Shown here: piece by piece, positions 26,320-35,635 of the stretch | Layout: every line of letters starts with the position of its first letter | Position numbering within the stretch: position 1 is the first letter of the stretch | Assembly: GCA_017161655.1 (NCBI GenBank) | Contig: JADFCV010000005.1 | Coordinates: 7,480 to 71,479 of the forward strand | Reading direction: 5' to 3' | DNA: 64,000 nucleotides | From: Candidatus Sumerlaeota bacterium | GTDB taxonomy: Bacteria > Sumerlaeota > Sumerlaeia > Sumerlaeales > Sumerlaeaceae | Notes under the pieces: generated by a model | The model's input: the letters and a program-made list of their open reading frames with translations, nothing else | Database searches by the model: none | Told to the model about the DNA's origin: nothing | Program-made: the position numbers and the translations under genes

Positions 26320-27327
26320 TCACTGCTGCTCGTAAACTTTCACCTTGATGTCGTTAACCAGTCCTTCGTTGTCGCTGTGGATAAGTGTTAGCACGTTGAC
26401 ATTGCGGACGAAGCGATACTTCCCCTCGTCCTTTCTGTTTTTGCTTATGTAGTCATTCCATTTCTGTTCAGCCGCAATGGCATCCGACGTCTCGGGCAGT
26501 AGAAACGTATGAATCTCAGCTTGGTCCAATCCCCTGGTGACTTTCTCTTTTCGATATTCCGTGGCTTTCTTGAGAATCTCGGCGACGCCAGAGGCACGCA
26601 AAGGGCCAAGGTTCAGGACCTTGTCCTTAGGTTCGTTCTGCACCTCTGGTTTTCCTGCCCAGCGTGTGGAGCTTGGCGCTGCGCGATCCCCGTCAGCCAC
26701 AGCGATATTCGGCCATGGGCTATTGGCATCGCCGACCGCGCGGTAGATCTTCTTCCCTATCCGATATGGAGAGTGAAACACCGGATAGTTTGCTAACGAG
26801 TTCCAATCGAAAATGCCGAACACCTGAACGCCAACCGTTCCAAACAGCACTACCACAACGATCACGGCAATCTTGAAATAGATGCTCGTGAGGATGGCAG
26901 TGACTCTCTGGGTGGCCATTCCCGCGGCCTTTTGTGCTCGCAGCTGGGCTTCGCTCATCGTGGCGAGTTGCTGGCGCTTTTCCTCAAGCAGCGCAATTGT
27001 CTCATTCAGCAGCAAGTAGCTCTCGTGCCACTCAATCTCCATCTTCTTGATGTCGGCAATGTTCTGGCGGTTAAGGTGCTTCAGCGAGATCGAGCGGGTC
27101 ACAATATCCAAAATGTTCTGACCTATGTTCTGGTCGTGAGTCAGCGCATCCATGAAGCTGTCATGGAGCATGGCGATTTTACTCTTCAGCTCGAGAAACG
27201 CTTCCTCCTTCTCAGGAGTCAGATTCTCGCCCTTTTTCGCCATCTCAAAGTACTCGTAGAACTCCTGCCACAGGGCAAGAAGCTCCTTAGTATCAGCATA
27301 CTGGCGCTCAACTTCGGGATCTATCAT
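26320..27327 (-). CDS. Uncharacterised single-pass membrane protein linked to pilC
   Basis: 335 residues. The first ~140 are charged helices with coiled-coil character (EFYEYFEMAKKGENLTPEKE; SYLLLNETIALLEEKRQQL). One membrane helix follows (KIAVIVVVVLFGTVGVQVFG, about 155-174). The C-terminal ~160 residues are outside and polar, with ILKKATEYRKEKVTRGL and a final valine-rich strand KVKVYEQQ. I recognise no family. The gene lies 21 bp downstream of the type IV pilus gene pilC on the same strand, so a pilus/secretion-accessory role is the likeliest guess. Cytoplasmic coil, single TM and periplasmic domain recall PilN/GspL-type assembly proteins, but I see no motif to prove it. Confidence 0.5.
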   Translation of the reverse strand: MIDPEVERQYADTKELLALWQEFYEYFEMAKKGENLTPEKEEAFLELKSKIAMLHDSFMDALTHDQNIGQNILDIVTRSISLKHLNRQNIADIKKMEIEWHESYLLLNETIALLEEKRQQLATMSEAQLRAQKAAGMATQRVTAILTSIYFKIAVIVVVVLFGTVGVQVFGIFDWNSLANYPVFHSPYRIGKKIYRAVGDANSPWPNIAVADGDRAAPSSTRWAGKPEVQNEPKDKVLNLGPLRASGVAEILKKATEYRKEKVTRGLDQAEIHTFLLPETSDAIAAEQKWNDYISKNRKDEGKYRFVRNVNVLTLIHSDNEGLVNDIKVKVYEQQ

Positions 27328-27348
27328 TTCGCATCCCCAAATTTGATA

Positions 27349-28590
27349 TTATTTTGGCCGACCCGATTGCTGTACGAGCTCAAGCATCTTGATCAACGGT
27401 AGGAACATCGAGATCACAATCAAGCCGATGATTGAACCCAGGACGATTATGAGCAATGGCTCAATGAGACTCGTCAACCCTGAGACTGCTGCGTCCACCT
27501 GGTCTTCATAATACTCTGCGATTTTATGAAGCATGTTTTCCAGCGCACCTGTGCGTTCACCAACCTCGATCATTCGCGTGACCATAGGGGGGAACACGCC
27601 GGATTCAGCCAGAGGCTTCGTAATCCCTTCGCCGCTTTGTATTGCTAGCCGTGTTCGGCCCACGGCCTCTTCAATGACAACGTTTCCTGCAGTCTTAGCT
27701 GTAATCTCGAGGGCACTGAGAATATTGACGCCTGCGCGCATAAGTGTGCCAAGCGAGCGACTGAAGCGCGCAATGGCAACCTTAAGGAGAAGGGGACCGA
27801 AGATAGGCATTTTCAGTTTAAATGTATCAATTTGATAACGCCCCGGCTTCGTCTTGCCCCACTGAACAAATACGATCACAAGTCCAATGATGACGGCAAA
27901 GACGATGTACCAGCGGTCTCGCACGAAGTTGCTACAGGCAATAACGATTTTCGTCAGAAGAGGGAGATCGCCTCCAAGCCCCTCGAAGATCTCTTGGAAC
28001 ACGGGCACGACCTTCCACATGATGAGCGTCATAATAAGGACCGCGAACACACTAACGGCAGCAGGATACATCGTTGCCGATTTGACCTTACGCCTGATCG
28101 AAGCAGCCTTCTCCATGTAGAGCGCGACCTGGTCGAGGATGGCATCCAGCATACCACTCGCCTCGCCCGCCTTCACCATGCTGAGAAAGAATTGGTTAAA
28201 CACCCGCGGATGCCGAGCCATAGCTTCGTAGAGTGAGCTACCGCCTTGAACGTCACGCTCGATTTGCCGCAGAACAAGCTTTAGCGTCAGCTTGTCCACT
28301 TGATCTGCAAGAATGTTTAGCACCTCAATGAGTGGCAATCCGGCGCGGATCATTGTCGCAAGCTGACGCGAGATGAGCACAAGGTCTTCGATCGTCACCC
28401 GCCCCCTTTTAAGCTTCTGCTTGCGACCTGCACTTCGAGTGTCGGCGACAGCCGCGGCCAACTGAATGGACGTAGGGGTAAGTCCCTGATCCTTCAGAAT
28501 TTTCACCACCATCCCTTGAGTGGCCGCGTCAGTTTTTCCGGTGATGACTTTGCCCTGTGGGTTTCGCGCCACGTATGTAAACGTTGGCAT
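27349..28590 (-). CDS. pilC: Type IV pilus / type II secretion inner-membrane platform protein
   Basis: 413 residues. Two tandem GspF domains: first about 60-190 (LATMIRAGLPLIEVLNIL, FFLSMVKAGEASGMLDAIL), second about 270-400 (FSRSLGTLMRAGVNILSAL, MVTRMIEVGERTGALENML), each followed by membrane helices. The opening MPTFTYVARNPQGKVITG is the family N-terminus. PilC/GspF sits in the inner membrane and couples the assembly and retraction ATPases to pilin movement. pilT is divergent just upstream; pilB and the pilins are outside the window. Confidence 0.93.
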   Translation of the reverse strand: MPTFTYVARNPQGKVITGKTDAATQGMVVKILKDQGLTPTSIQLAAAVADTRSAGRKQKLKRGRVTIEDLVLISRQLATMIRAGLPLIEVLNILADQVDKLTLKLVLRQIERDVQGGSSLYEAMARHPRVFNQFFLSMVKAGEASGMLDAILDQVALYMEKAASIRRKVKSATMYPAAVSVFAVLIMTLIMWKVVPVFQEIFEGLGGDLPLLTKIVIACSNFVRDRWYIVFAVIIGLVIVFVQWGKTKPGRYQIDTFKLKMPIFGPLLLKVAIARFSRSLGTLMRAGVNILSALEITAKTAGNVVIEEAVGRTRLAIQSGEGITKPLAESGVFPPMVTRMIEVGERTGALENMLHKIAEYYEDQVDAAVSGLTSLIEPLLIIVLGSIIGLIVISMFLPLIKMLELVQQSGRPK

Positions 28591-28839
28591 AGGCCTATTC
28601 TACCTCGCTAGCTACATGCAAACCTGTGTTAAGGCTTACATCTTAAGTTATCTTCTGCATCCAATTCCTTTTCACGATGCAACGAATCGTCCCGTCCTGT
28701 CGAGCGCTTTTCGCAGCCCTGCACTTCTTATTGAGCCTCTTGGCAAAATTTTTCTTGAACCGCAGTTGGTAATTTCTTCGAACTGCCGGTTCGCATACAC
28801 GAGCGAATAGAGAACTACAGTCTCTTTCAGGTAAAAAAC

Positions 28840-29928
28840 ATGAACTTCGAAGCTCTTTTGCTTGGCGCTAAGAAAGTCAAAGCATCAGACATTCACCTCA
28901 TGGAGGACAGCGCGCCTTTTTTCCGTATCAACGGCGATCTAAAAAAGGTCGAAGTCCCGCCCATTCCTCGCAAAGAAATGCAGGAAATCCTCCACAAGAT
29001 GATGCCCCATCATCTCATGCGCGAGCTCGAAAGTCAGCGGGGATGCGACTTTAGCTATCAGCTGGGCACCGAGGTGCGCTTTCGCTGCGTTGCGTTCTAT
29101 TCTACGGGAAAGCTTGGTATCGTGATGCGTCTGATCCCGCTGCGAGTCCCAACGATTGACGAACTCCAGCTTCCCGAAGTACTGAAGACCATCGCACGCA
29201 ACCCTCGCGGAATGGTCCTCCTCACAGGCATGACGGGATCGGGGAAATCCACGACTCTCGCTGCCATGCTGGATTACGTGAATGATATTGAATCCGCTCG
29301 CATCATCACGATCGAAGACCCGATCGAATATGTTTACACGAACAAGAAATCCGTGATCAGCCAGCGTGAGATTGGAAAGGACATTCCTGACTTTAACGTT
29401 GGTCTGCGCCAGGCCATGCGCATGGACCCCGATATCATTCTCGTGGGCGAAATGCGCGACTCTGAGACAATCCGTGTTGCCATTAAGGCCGCAGAAACGG
29501 GACACCTCGTGTTCTCAACGCTTCACACCACGAGTGCCGTCCACACGGTGCAGCGTATTATCGGTTACTTTCCTGAAAACGAGCATGATCTTCTTCGCGA
29601 ACAATTATCGCTGAACCTCAAAGCCTCCATCACGCAGCGCCTCGTTAAGCGTGCCGATGGTACAGGTCGCATCGCTGCCCTCGAAATCATGGTTGTGAAC
29701 AGCACGATCTCGAAACTTATACGCGAGAACCGCATTCCGGACATCTTTTCGGTCATCAAAGGGCGTGACGATGGCATGCAAACTTTCGATCAGGCCCTCG
29801 CGGATCTCGTGCGTGCCAATATCATCACATTTGATGAAGGTGCAGCCTACTGCGAAGACTTCTTTGCCTTCAAACGTTTTGTCGCGGGCATTGTCTCAAC
29901 CGGCGACAAAGGGGCGATCATTGCCTAA
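28840..29928 (+). CDS. pilT: Type IV pilus retraction ATPase
   Basis: 362 residues, hexameric secretion ATPase. Walker A GMTGSGKST (130-138), Asp box TIEDPIEYV, Walker B ILVGEMRD, His box LVFSTLHTTSA. Absence of the PilB N-terminal domain and the family opening (short N-terminal PAS-like part with ASDIHLMEDSAPFFRINGDL) mark it as PilT or PilU rather than PilB. It drives pilus depolymerisation (twitching, DNA uptake). Start ATG 28840 with AGG 9 nt upstream. The C-terminus is slightly different from the AIRLTRD-type end of classical PilT, ending in FKRFVAGI. Confidence 0.92.
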   Translation: MNFEALLLGAKKVKASDIHLMEDSAPFFRINGDLKKVEVPPIPRKEMQEILHKMMPHHLMRELESQRGCDFSYQLGTEVRFRCVAFYSTGKLGIVMRLIPLRVPTIDELQLPEVLKTIARNPRGMVLLTGMTGSGKSTTLAAMLDYVNDIESARIITIEDPIEYVYTNKKSVISQREIGKDIPDFNVGLRQAMRMDPDIILVGEMRDSETIRVAIKAAETGHLVFSTLHTTSAVHTVQRIIGYFPENEHDLLREQLSLNLKASITQRLVKRADGTGRIAALEIMVVNSTISKLIRENRIPDIFSVIKGRDDGMQTFDQALADLVRANIITFDEGAAYCEDFFAFKRFVAGIVSTGDKGAIIA

Positions 29929-29998
29929 GGGCATGGCCAATCGAGTCATCAATCTGCTGGCAGGCACCAGTGGAGAGAACGGCCATCGTGCCTTTTTA

Positions 29999-30028
29999 TT
30001 GACTTGCACGCTATTGCTCTCGAACTAT
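29999..30028 (+). promoter_or_regulatory. Candidate sigma-70 promoter for the envelope operon
   Basis: TTGACT (29999-30004) and AACTAT (30023-30028) are separated by 18 bp. They lie 137 bp before the foldase start, in the 236-bp gap after pilT. Assignment is by pattern only. Confidence 0.4.
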
Positions 30029-30164
30029 CGTGCGTCCGATATGTGGACCTAACCCGCGATCCCGCGTGTGGGAATCCGAAAGTATGGACACCCAGGCACA
30101 GCGGATTGCAGGAGATAGGGTTTGGCTTCACCTATTATCTGAACAAATGGGAGTTCTGTGAAGA

Positions 30165-32186
30165 ATGCTACGTAAGCTTCGCCACGAGAAATTCATGCGC
30201 GGCATGATGATCGCCGTGCTCGCAATCGTCATTCCCTCCTTTGTGGTCTTTTACGGTTTTCAGAGAACAAGCCGTGGCGGCATGCCCGAAGGTGTCGCAG
30301 CAACGATTAAGTTCGGAACATTTGGCGACAAGGTTGAAGTCCGAAAATTTGACATGGCGGTAGCACGTCAGGTTCTCCTCAACAGGCTTCAGGGCTATGC
30401 CCATCTTACGGGGCAGAATCTCGACCAACGTGCTGTCGACGAGATTGCCAACCAAGCCATGGTCGTGCGCGAGGCTGTCAACCTTAAGCTTCTCGAGCAC
30501 TTTGCTCAGCAAAACGGCATAGTTGTGACCGAGGACGAAGTTCTTCAGGACCTCCAGCGGCAGATTCCGCCGGAGCAGCGGGCCATGGCTATTCGTTACA
30601 TCGAGCAGCGTACCGGCATGAGCTTCGACGACTACGTGGCCCGCCAGCGCTATGCTTTGCTCATTAACCGCGTCCGCGAGCTACTCGCCTCACGCACGCG
30701 TGTCTCGGTTTACGATGCATGGTTGGCCTATAAGGCGAAGAACGAGAAGCTTGTTCTCGACTACGTCAAACTTGTAGCAGAGAATTACACATCGAAAGTC
30801 AAAGTCACCGAGGCGGATCTTCGCGATTACTACGAAAAGAACACAAAGAAGTTCGAAGTGCCCGATCAGGTGGAGTACGCATACATCCTCGTGCGCAAGA
30901 ATGACATCAAGACCAGTATCACCGTCACCGACGACGAAATCACCAGCTACTACAATGCCCATCTAGAGGACTTCCGCACGCCTCCGAAAGCAAAGGTACG
31001 GCAGATTTTTCTCGCGCGTCCAGTGCCCGATCCGGAGAATCCCATGTCACCGGAGGAGCTAACCTCGCGTACCGCAGAGGTTCGTGTGCGTGCCACAGAG
31101 CTGTTCCAACGCATTGTGAAAGGCGAAGATTTCGGGACACTTGCGGATCGCTACAGCGAACCCACGGTGCTGCCGCCACGCGCGTTTGACGAAGAAACGA
31201 CCGCCACGGACGACAACACGACAGCCGGCGGGAATCTTGGGTTTATTGATCGCAACACCGCAAAAGCTTTCTACGGCGATGCTTGGACCAGTGCGGTGTT
31301 CAATCTCGCCCCGGGCGCCGTCCACCCGCCGCTTGAAACGTCACGCGGCTTCCATATCGTGAAGGTCGAAGAGCGCAAAGATGGAAAGCTACAACCCCTG
31401 GAAAAAGTTCGTGGCATCGTCCGCGAGCGCGTACTCGAAGAAAAAGCCACTCCTGTTTTCGAACAAATAGGAGAAGAACTACGGAAAAACAGCCAAAAAT
31501 ACACCAGCCTCGAGAAACTTGCAGAAGTCACCAGCCGCACCGTGCAGGTAACAAACAAGGTGGATAAGGGATCGCTTTTCTTGCCGGGAATCGGGTTCCT
31601 TGGCGATTTCCAGGAAGCCGTGATGGATCTTCAACGGGGTGGACGTTCCGACGTGCTCAGCGACGTCAATCGTCACCTTGTGATTGAAGTTCGCCAGGAA
31701 TACCCTGCCCACACTCCGCCGTTCGAGGAGATTCGCGAAAAAGTTGAGCGTGAGTACCGACTCGAAAAGGCGCGGGAGTTGGCACGCGAGGAGGCTGAGG
31801 CGATCAAAAGTAAGGCTGTAAATCTCGAATCCTTGCGGGCTGCTGCGGCCGAACGCCAGACTACAGTTGTTCACACTCAGCCGCTGAAACGTGCGGAATT
31901 GCTTCGCGAACTCGGCCCGATCCAGAACCTGGATGAGCAACTCGAACAAGCGAAGACCGGCACCGTTGAGCTTTCGGTCCTGGGGCCGGAGAAGGAGCCT
32001 ATCGGCTACGTTGTCTGGCATTTGACCGAGCGAATTCTACCTGATCAGGAAGATTTCCGAAAAGAACTGCCCCAGGTCATGCGCGAAGTTCTCGACCGAA
32101 AAGTGGAAACCTTGATCAATGAGTATCTGCGCGACCAATGGCGCACATTAGGCAACAGAATTAAGATCAGCCCCGTGTTCTTATAA
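30165..32186 (+). CDS. Membrane-anchored periplasmic peptidyl-prolyl isomerase (PpiD/SurA type)
   Basis: 673 residues. A short cytoplasmic N-terminus and one membrane anchor (MMIAVLAIVIPSFVVFYGF, about 14-32) resemble PpiD. A SurA_N-like helical region follows (about 45-215), then the parvulin domain (about 265-415) with PPKAKVRQIFL, FGTLADRYSEP, GGNLGFI and PLETSRGFHIVKV. The C-terminal part is helical and charged. It helps outer-membrane proteins fold in the periplasm. It is the first gene of a run with bamA, skp, lpxC and fabZ. PpiD naming is by topology; SurA-like function cannot be excluded. Confidence 0.85.
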   Translation: MLRKLRHEKFMRGMMIAVLAIVIPSFVVFYGFQRTSRGGMPEGVAATIKFGTFGDKVEVRKFDMAVARQVLLNRLQGYAHLTGQNLDQRAVDEIANQAMVVREAVNLKLLEHFAQQNGIVVTEDEVLQDLQRQIPPEQRAMAIRYIEQRTGMSFDDYVARQRYALLINRVRELLASRTRVSVYDAWLAYKAKNEKLVLDYVKLVAENYTSKVKVTEADLRDYYEKNTKKFEVPDQVEYAYILVRKNDIKTSITVTDDEITSYYNAHLEDFRTPPKAKVRQIFLARPVPDPENPMSPEELTSRTAEVRVRATELFQRIVKGEDFGTLADRYSEPTVLPPRAFDEETTATDDNTTAGGNLGFIDRNTAKAFYGDAWTSAVFNLAPGAVHPPLETSRGFHIVKVEERKDGKLQPLEKVRGIVRERVLEEKATPVFEQIGEELRKNSQKYTSLEKLAEVTSRTVQVTNKVDKGSLFLPGIGFLGDFQEAVMDLQRGGRSDVLSDVNRHLVIEVRQEYPAHTPPFEEIREKVEREYRLEKARELAREEAEAIKSKAVNLESLRAAAAERQTTVVHTQPLKRAELLRELGPIQNLDEQLEQAKTGTVELSVLGPEKEPIGYVVWHLTERILPDQEDFRKELPQVMREVLDRKVETLINEYLRDQWRTLGNRIKISPVFL

Positions 32187-32331
32187 CGCAGGGCCATTTT
32201 CTGCCTTGTGGTTGGTGGATTTCGCTGTTGAAAGTTCTGGGCGGGCGCCTTACATCATGTGAGACAATGCTTAGAACCGTGGACTGATAGAAGCTGTTGC
32301 TGGATAAATGCGGACGACTGAGGTTAGGAGT

Positions 32332-34794
32332 ATGAGAGATCGATGGGGCGTGTGGGTCGCCTGTTTCGTTGCGGCTTTTCTTGTTACTAGCTTTGTAGCG
32401 GCACAACCGGCTATCTTTCCTGGGGCACCTGCGCCCACGGTCTCTTTCGATTCGGACGCTGCTACCAAGGAATCCGCGCCGGAAGACATGCAGGTTCCGG
32501 GGAAACCTGACGTCCGTCCGCGGACAGAGGCCGACACCCAAAGCGCAGCCAAGCTTTCGCCACCGCGAGCTACCTCTTCCAGCAACCGTCCACCTGTCAT
32601 TGCCAAAATCGAAATCGCTGGAGCTAGTTCCGAAGAGCAAAAGAAAGCCTTGCGCGTTATTCAGAGCAAGCCAGGAGAACCCCTGGATCCAGACAAACAG
32701 CGGGAAGATGTGCGTCGTCTTGTCGAACTCGGAATCTTTCAGCCCGATATCCTGGTGGAGCTCGACAACGCCGAGCATGGCGTCGTGCTGCGTTATGTCG
32801 TCAAACCGAATCCCGTTGTTCGCGAAATCTCAATCAATGGTAACGTCAAAATCCCAACGGAAAAACTCCTCGCTCAGTTGCCTGTAAAGAAGGGCGAACC
32901 TTACAGCGTCCAAGCGCAAAATAAGATCCGAGAGAGTATCCAGCGGTATTACGAAGAAAAAGGTTATACTGACGCTGTGGTGCGAGTGGAAGAGCGCCCT
33001 GCCGCTGACAATGGAGTGCACCTAGAAATCACCGTCGATGAAGGCACACAAACGAAGATTAAGGACTTCATCATCAGAGGTAATAAGAGCATTAGCAACC
33101 TGGCCATCCAGTTACGCACCACGAATAAGGGCTCGTGGGGGCCGTTCAAACATTACTACAATGAGACCCGCTTCCAGGAGGACCTTGAGACAATCAAAGC
33201 CATCTACGTAGGGCGCGGCTTTCTGGATGTTGAAGTTCAGCGGGGCGAATTCATTTACGCTCCCGATCAGTCATGGGTCAGCCCCGTCGTGGAAGTCAAA
33301 GAAGGACAGCGTTACCGTGTGGGCCGAATCGATGCCCGCGGCTACACGCTTTTCACTCGTGATGAAGTCCTGGCTCCCTTCCTCTCAATGCAGGGGCAGT
33401 ATTACAGCGGGGCGAAGTTCAGTGCCGCTGCCAACAAAGTCAAAAACATGTATGGCGACGAAGGATTCCTCTCCGCAAAAGTCGAGCCCGAATTCCACAA
33501 GGACCCCGAGCAAGGCGTCGTCCATGTGGATGTCATCGTGAACGAGGGGCCACGCATCTACGTGGGCGATGTGAAGGTCATTGCGCAAAGCTATCCAGAA
33601 GACGAATCCATGGGCTGGCTGCGCCGCTGGTACTCACGATTTACTCCTCCCGTAAAAGATGAGGTCATCCAGCGCGAAGTGCGCCTAAAACCTGGACAAG
33701 TTTATCGACGTTTCGAAGAGGTGCGCACGCGAGAGCGCCTGCGTTCACTCAACGTCTTTGAGGACGTGAAGGTTCACAGTCAGATGACGGCTGACCCCAC
33801 CGTCCGCGACATGATTGTGGAAGTGACGCAGGGCAACACAGGAAGCCTTATCTTCGGAGTCGGATTCGGCGACGTCGAGGGCGGCTTTATTTACGCGAAT
33901 TATATCGAGCGAAATCTTTTTGGAATGGCGCGAGATTTGCGCGTCTCCGGCGCGATCGGTTCCAAGGTCACCAGCTTCGATATCACCTATCTTGATCGCT
34001 ACTGGCGGGGTACAGATACTGCTGCGCAGTTCTCGCTCTACCACCACCGCTATTTACGAACAGGCGGTTTCCATCAGACTGCAACGGGGACCACGGCAGA
34101 GTTTACCAAACCGCTCACAGAAACACTGAAGGAAGCGTGGCGTTTGCGCCTCGAATCAGAGAAGTTTAGCTTCGATGACGAGGACCAACCGAAAGAAAAG
34201 TTCAATGACTATGTGGCTGCCACCATCCGCTACCGAGTCATCCGCGATGATCGCGACGATTCGTTTTTCCCCACAAGCGGTCGCTACTGGTATGCTGGCG
34301 TTGAGACAGGTGCTGCCGATGGATTCCTCTTAAAGCTTGAGGGCCAATATGCGACCTACAAACCAGCGTTTGGCGATTGGGTGTGGGCGATGCGTACCCA
34401 GGGCGGTCTGATGCCGTACGACGCCACGAATATCGGCTATGCCGACCGCTTCTTCCTGGGTGGCTCGCAAGACATGCGTGGCTTCAAACTGTGGGGAGCG
34501 GGACCGCACGACAGCCGCAACGAGGACATCCCGCTCGGCGGTTCCACAAAACTGCTCGTTCAGAATGAACTCCGCTATCCGTTCACTGAGAATCTGTCCG
34601 GAGTGCTCTTTGCCGATGTTGGCGTGCTTGGGCGGAAGTCTTTCGAATTCACAAAGCCCAAGGCTTCGGTTGGCACCGGGATGCGTTTGCGCTTGCCCAT
34701 TGCTCAAGTGGCACTCGATCTCGCTGTTCCCGTTTTACGTGACAAACGCGATCAGACGCAGCTCTTCCATTTCACGTTTACATCAGCATTCTAG
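32332..34794 (+). CDS. bamA: Outer-membrane protein assembly factor BamA
   Basis: About 820 residues. A signal peptide (VWVACFVAAFLVTSFVAAQ) is followed by a ~60-residue Pro/Ala/Thr linker, POTRA domains (from about residue 95 to 440; repeats such as VVREISINGNVKIPTEKLL and YRVGRIDARGYTLFTRDE), and an Omp85 16-strand barrel with the lid-loop motif FFLGGSQDMRGF (VRGF-type) and terminal strand ending FHFTFTSAF, the C-terminal aromatic signature of barrels. It inserts beta-barrel proteins in the outer membrane. ATG 32332 has GAGG 8 nt upstream; ATG 32308 is an alternative. Confidence 0.95.
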   Translation: MRDRWGVWVACFVAAFLVTSFVAAQPAIFPGAPAPTVSFDSDAATKESAPEDMQVPGKPDVRPRTEADTQSAAKLSPPRATSSSNRPPVIAKIEIAGASSEEQKKALRVIQSKPGEPLDPDKQREDVRRLVELGIFQPDILVELDNAEHGVVLRYVVKPNPVVREISINGNVKIPTEKLLAQLPVKKGEPYSVQAQNKIRESIQRYYEEKGYTDAVVRVEERPAADNGVHLEITVDEGTQTKIKDFIIRGNKSISNLAIQLRTTNKGSWGPFKHYYNETRFQEDLETIKAIYVGRGFLDVEVQRGEFIYAPDQSWVSPVVEVKEGQRYRVGRIDARGYTLFTRDEVLAPFLSMQGQYYSGAKFSAAANKVKNMYGDEGFLSAKVEPEFHKDPEQGVVHVDVIVNEGPRIYVGDVKVIAQSYPEDESMGWLRRWYSRFTPPVKDEVIQREVRLKPGQVYRRFEEVRTRERLRSLNVFEDVKVHSQMTADPTVRDMIVEVTQGNTGSLIFGVGFGDVEGGFIYANYIERNLFGMARDLRVSGAIGSKVTSFDITYLDRYWRGTDTAAQFSLYHHRYLRTGGFHQTATGTTAEFTKPLTETLKEAWRLRLESEKFSFDDEDQPKEKFNDYVAATIRYRVIRDDRDDSFFPTSGRYWYAGVETGAADGFLLKLEGQYATYKPAFGDWVWAMRTQGGLMPYDATNIGYADRFFLGGSQDMRGFKLWGAGPHDSRNEDIPLGGSTKLLVQNELRYPFTENLSGVLFADVGVLGRKSFEFTKPKASVGTGMRLRLPIAQVALDLAVPVLRDKRDQTQLFHFTFTSAF

Positions 34795-34894
34795 CCAGAC
34801 TCGTGCGTGAGTTCGAAGCAGTGCTATTGCCGAGAACAGGTGCCAGGATAAGCGGTAATCCCACGAAGTGTCTCTTAAAAAAGGAGTGAGACCC

Positions 34895-35635
34895 ATGAGA
34901 GCCAAACAGGTGCTGGGCATGGTCCTCTTTTGTTTCGCCCTGACAGCATTTGCGTATGCACAAACAAAGGTCGGCTACGTAGACGTGGACCGCGTGACAC
35001 GTAAGGCGAAGGCCGTCAACCAGGCCATGGATAGCGTCCAATCCGACATTGAAACGCTGCAAAAACAAATCGATGAAAAACGGCAGCAGATTCGAGACTT
35101 GGAAGCTGATGTCCAGCGCAGTGAGGGTGTCATCGCTGCTTCCGAAATCGAAAAAAAACGGAAGGAGATCGCTCGTCTCCGCAATGAACTCGACGATCTC
35201 GCATACCGTGCTGAGCGTAAAGCCCGAGAGCTCGACGCTACCGTGTTCGAGCCGCTTATGAAACGAATTCTCTTCGCCATACAAGATGTGGCAAAGGAAA
35301 ACAAATACGATATCATCTTGCGCGGTGAAGCTGTCCTGTATGGCAGCACTGGCGCTGACATTACGGACGAGGTCATTCGTAAACTCAATGAGCAGGCTGC
35401 AGCGGAGACGTCAGCCCCAAGAGCTTCTAGCATTTCCGCAGAGCAAGCCACCGAGAAAAACACTGTGCGTTCTGGGGAACAGACGAAAGAAACGTTAGAC
35501 AAATCTCCTCCGAGCCAGACGCCCCCTTCGTCAGAAGAAACAGCAACCCCTAGAGCCAAAGAGTCTTCTTCGAAAAAAGCATCGGACAGCTCACGCTCCA
35601 GGCCTAAGCGGCCAGTTGATCGCCAGCCCGAGTGA
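34895..35635 (+). CDS. skp: Periplasmic chaperone, Skp/OmpH family
   Basis: ATG 34895 is chosen because AAAGGAG lies 8 nt upstream. 246 residues: signal peptide (LGMVLFCFALTAFAYA), then KVGYVDVDRVTRKAKAVNQ typical of OmpH, long coiled-coil tentacle helices (about 45-115), and the closing strand NKYDIILRGEAVLYGSTGADITDEVIRKLN. The last ~75 residues are a Ser/Glu/Lys/Pro-rich tail not present in E. coli Skp (161 aa). Skp holds unfolded outer-membrane proteins for BamA. Located directly behind bamA as in many diderms. Confidence 0.9.
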   Translation: MRAKQVLGMVLFCFALTAFAYAQTKVGYVDVDRVTRKAKAVNQAMDSVQSDIETLQKQIDEKRQQIRDLEADVQRSEGVIAASEIEKKRKEIARLRNELDDLAYRAERKARELDATVFEPLMKRILFAIQDVAKENKYDIILRGEAVLYGSTGADITDEVIRKLNEQAAAETSAPRASSISAEQATEKNTVRSGEQTKETLDKSPPSQTPPSSEETATPRAKESSSKKASDSSRSRPKRPVDRQPE

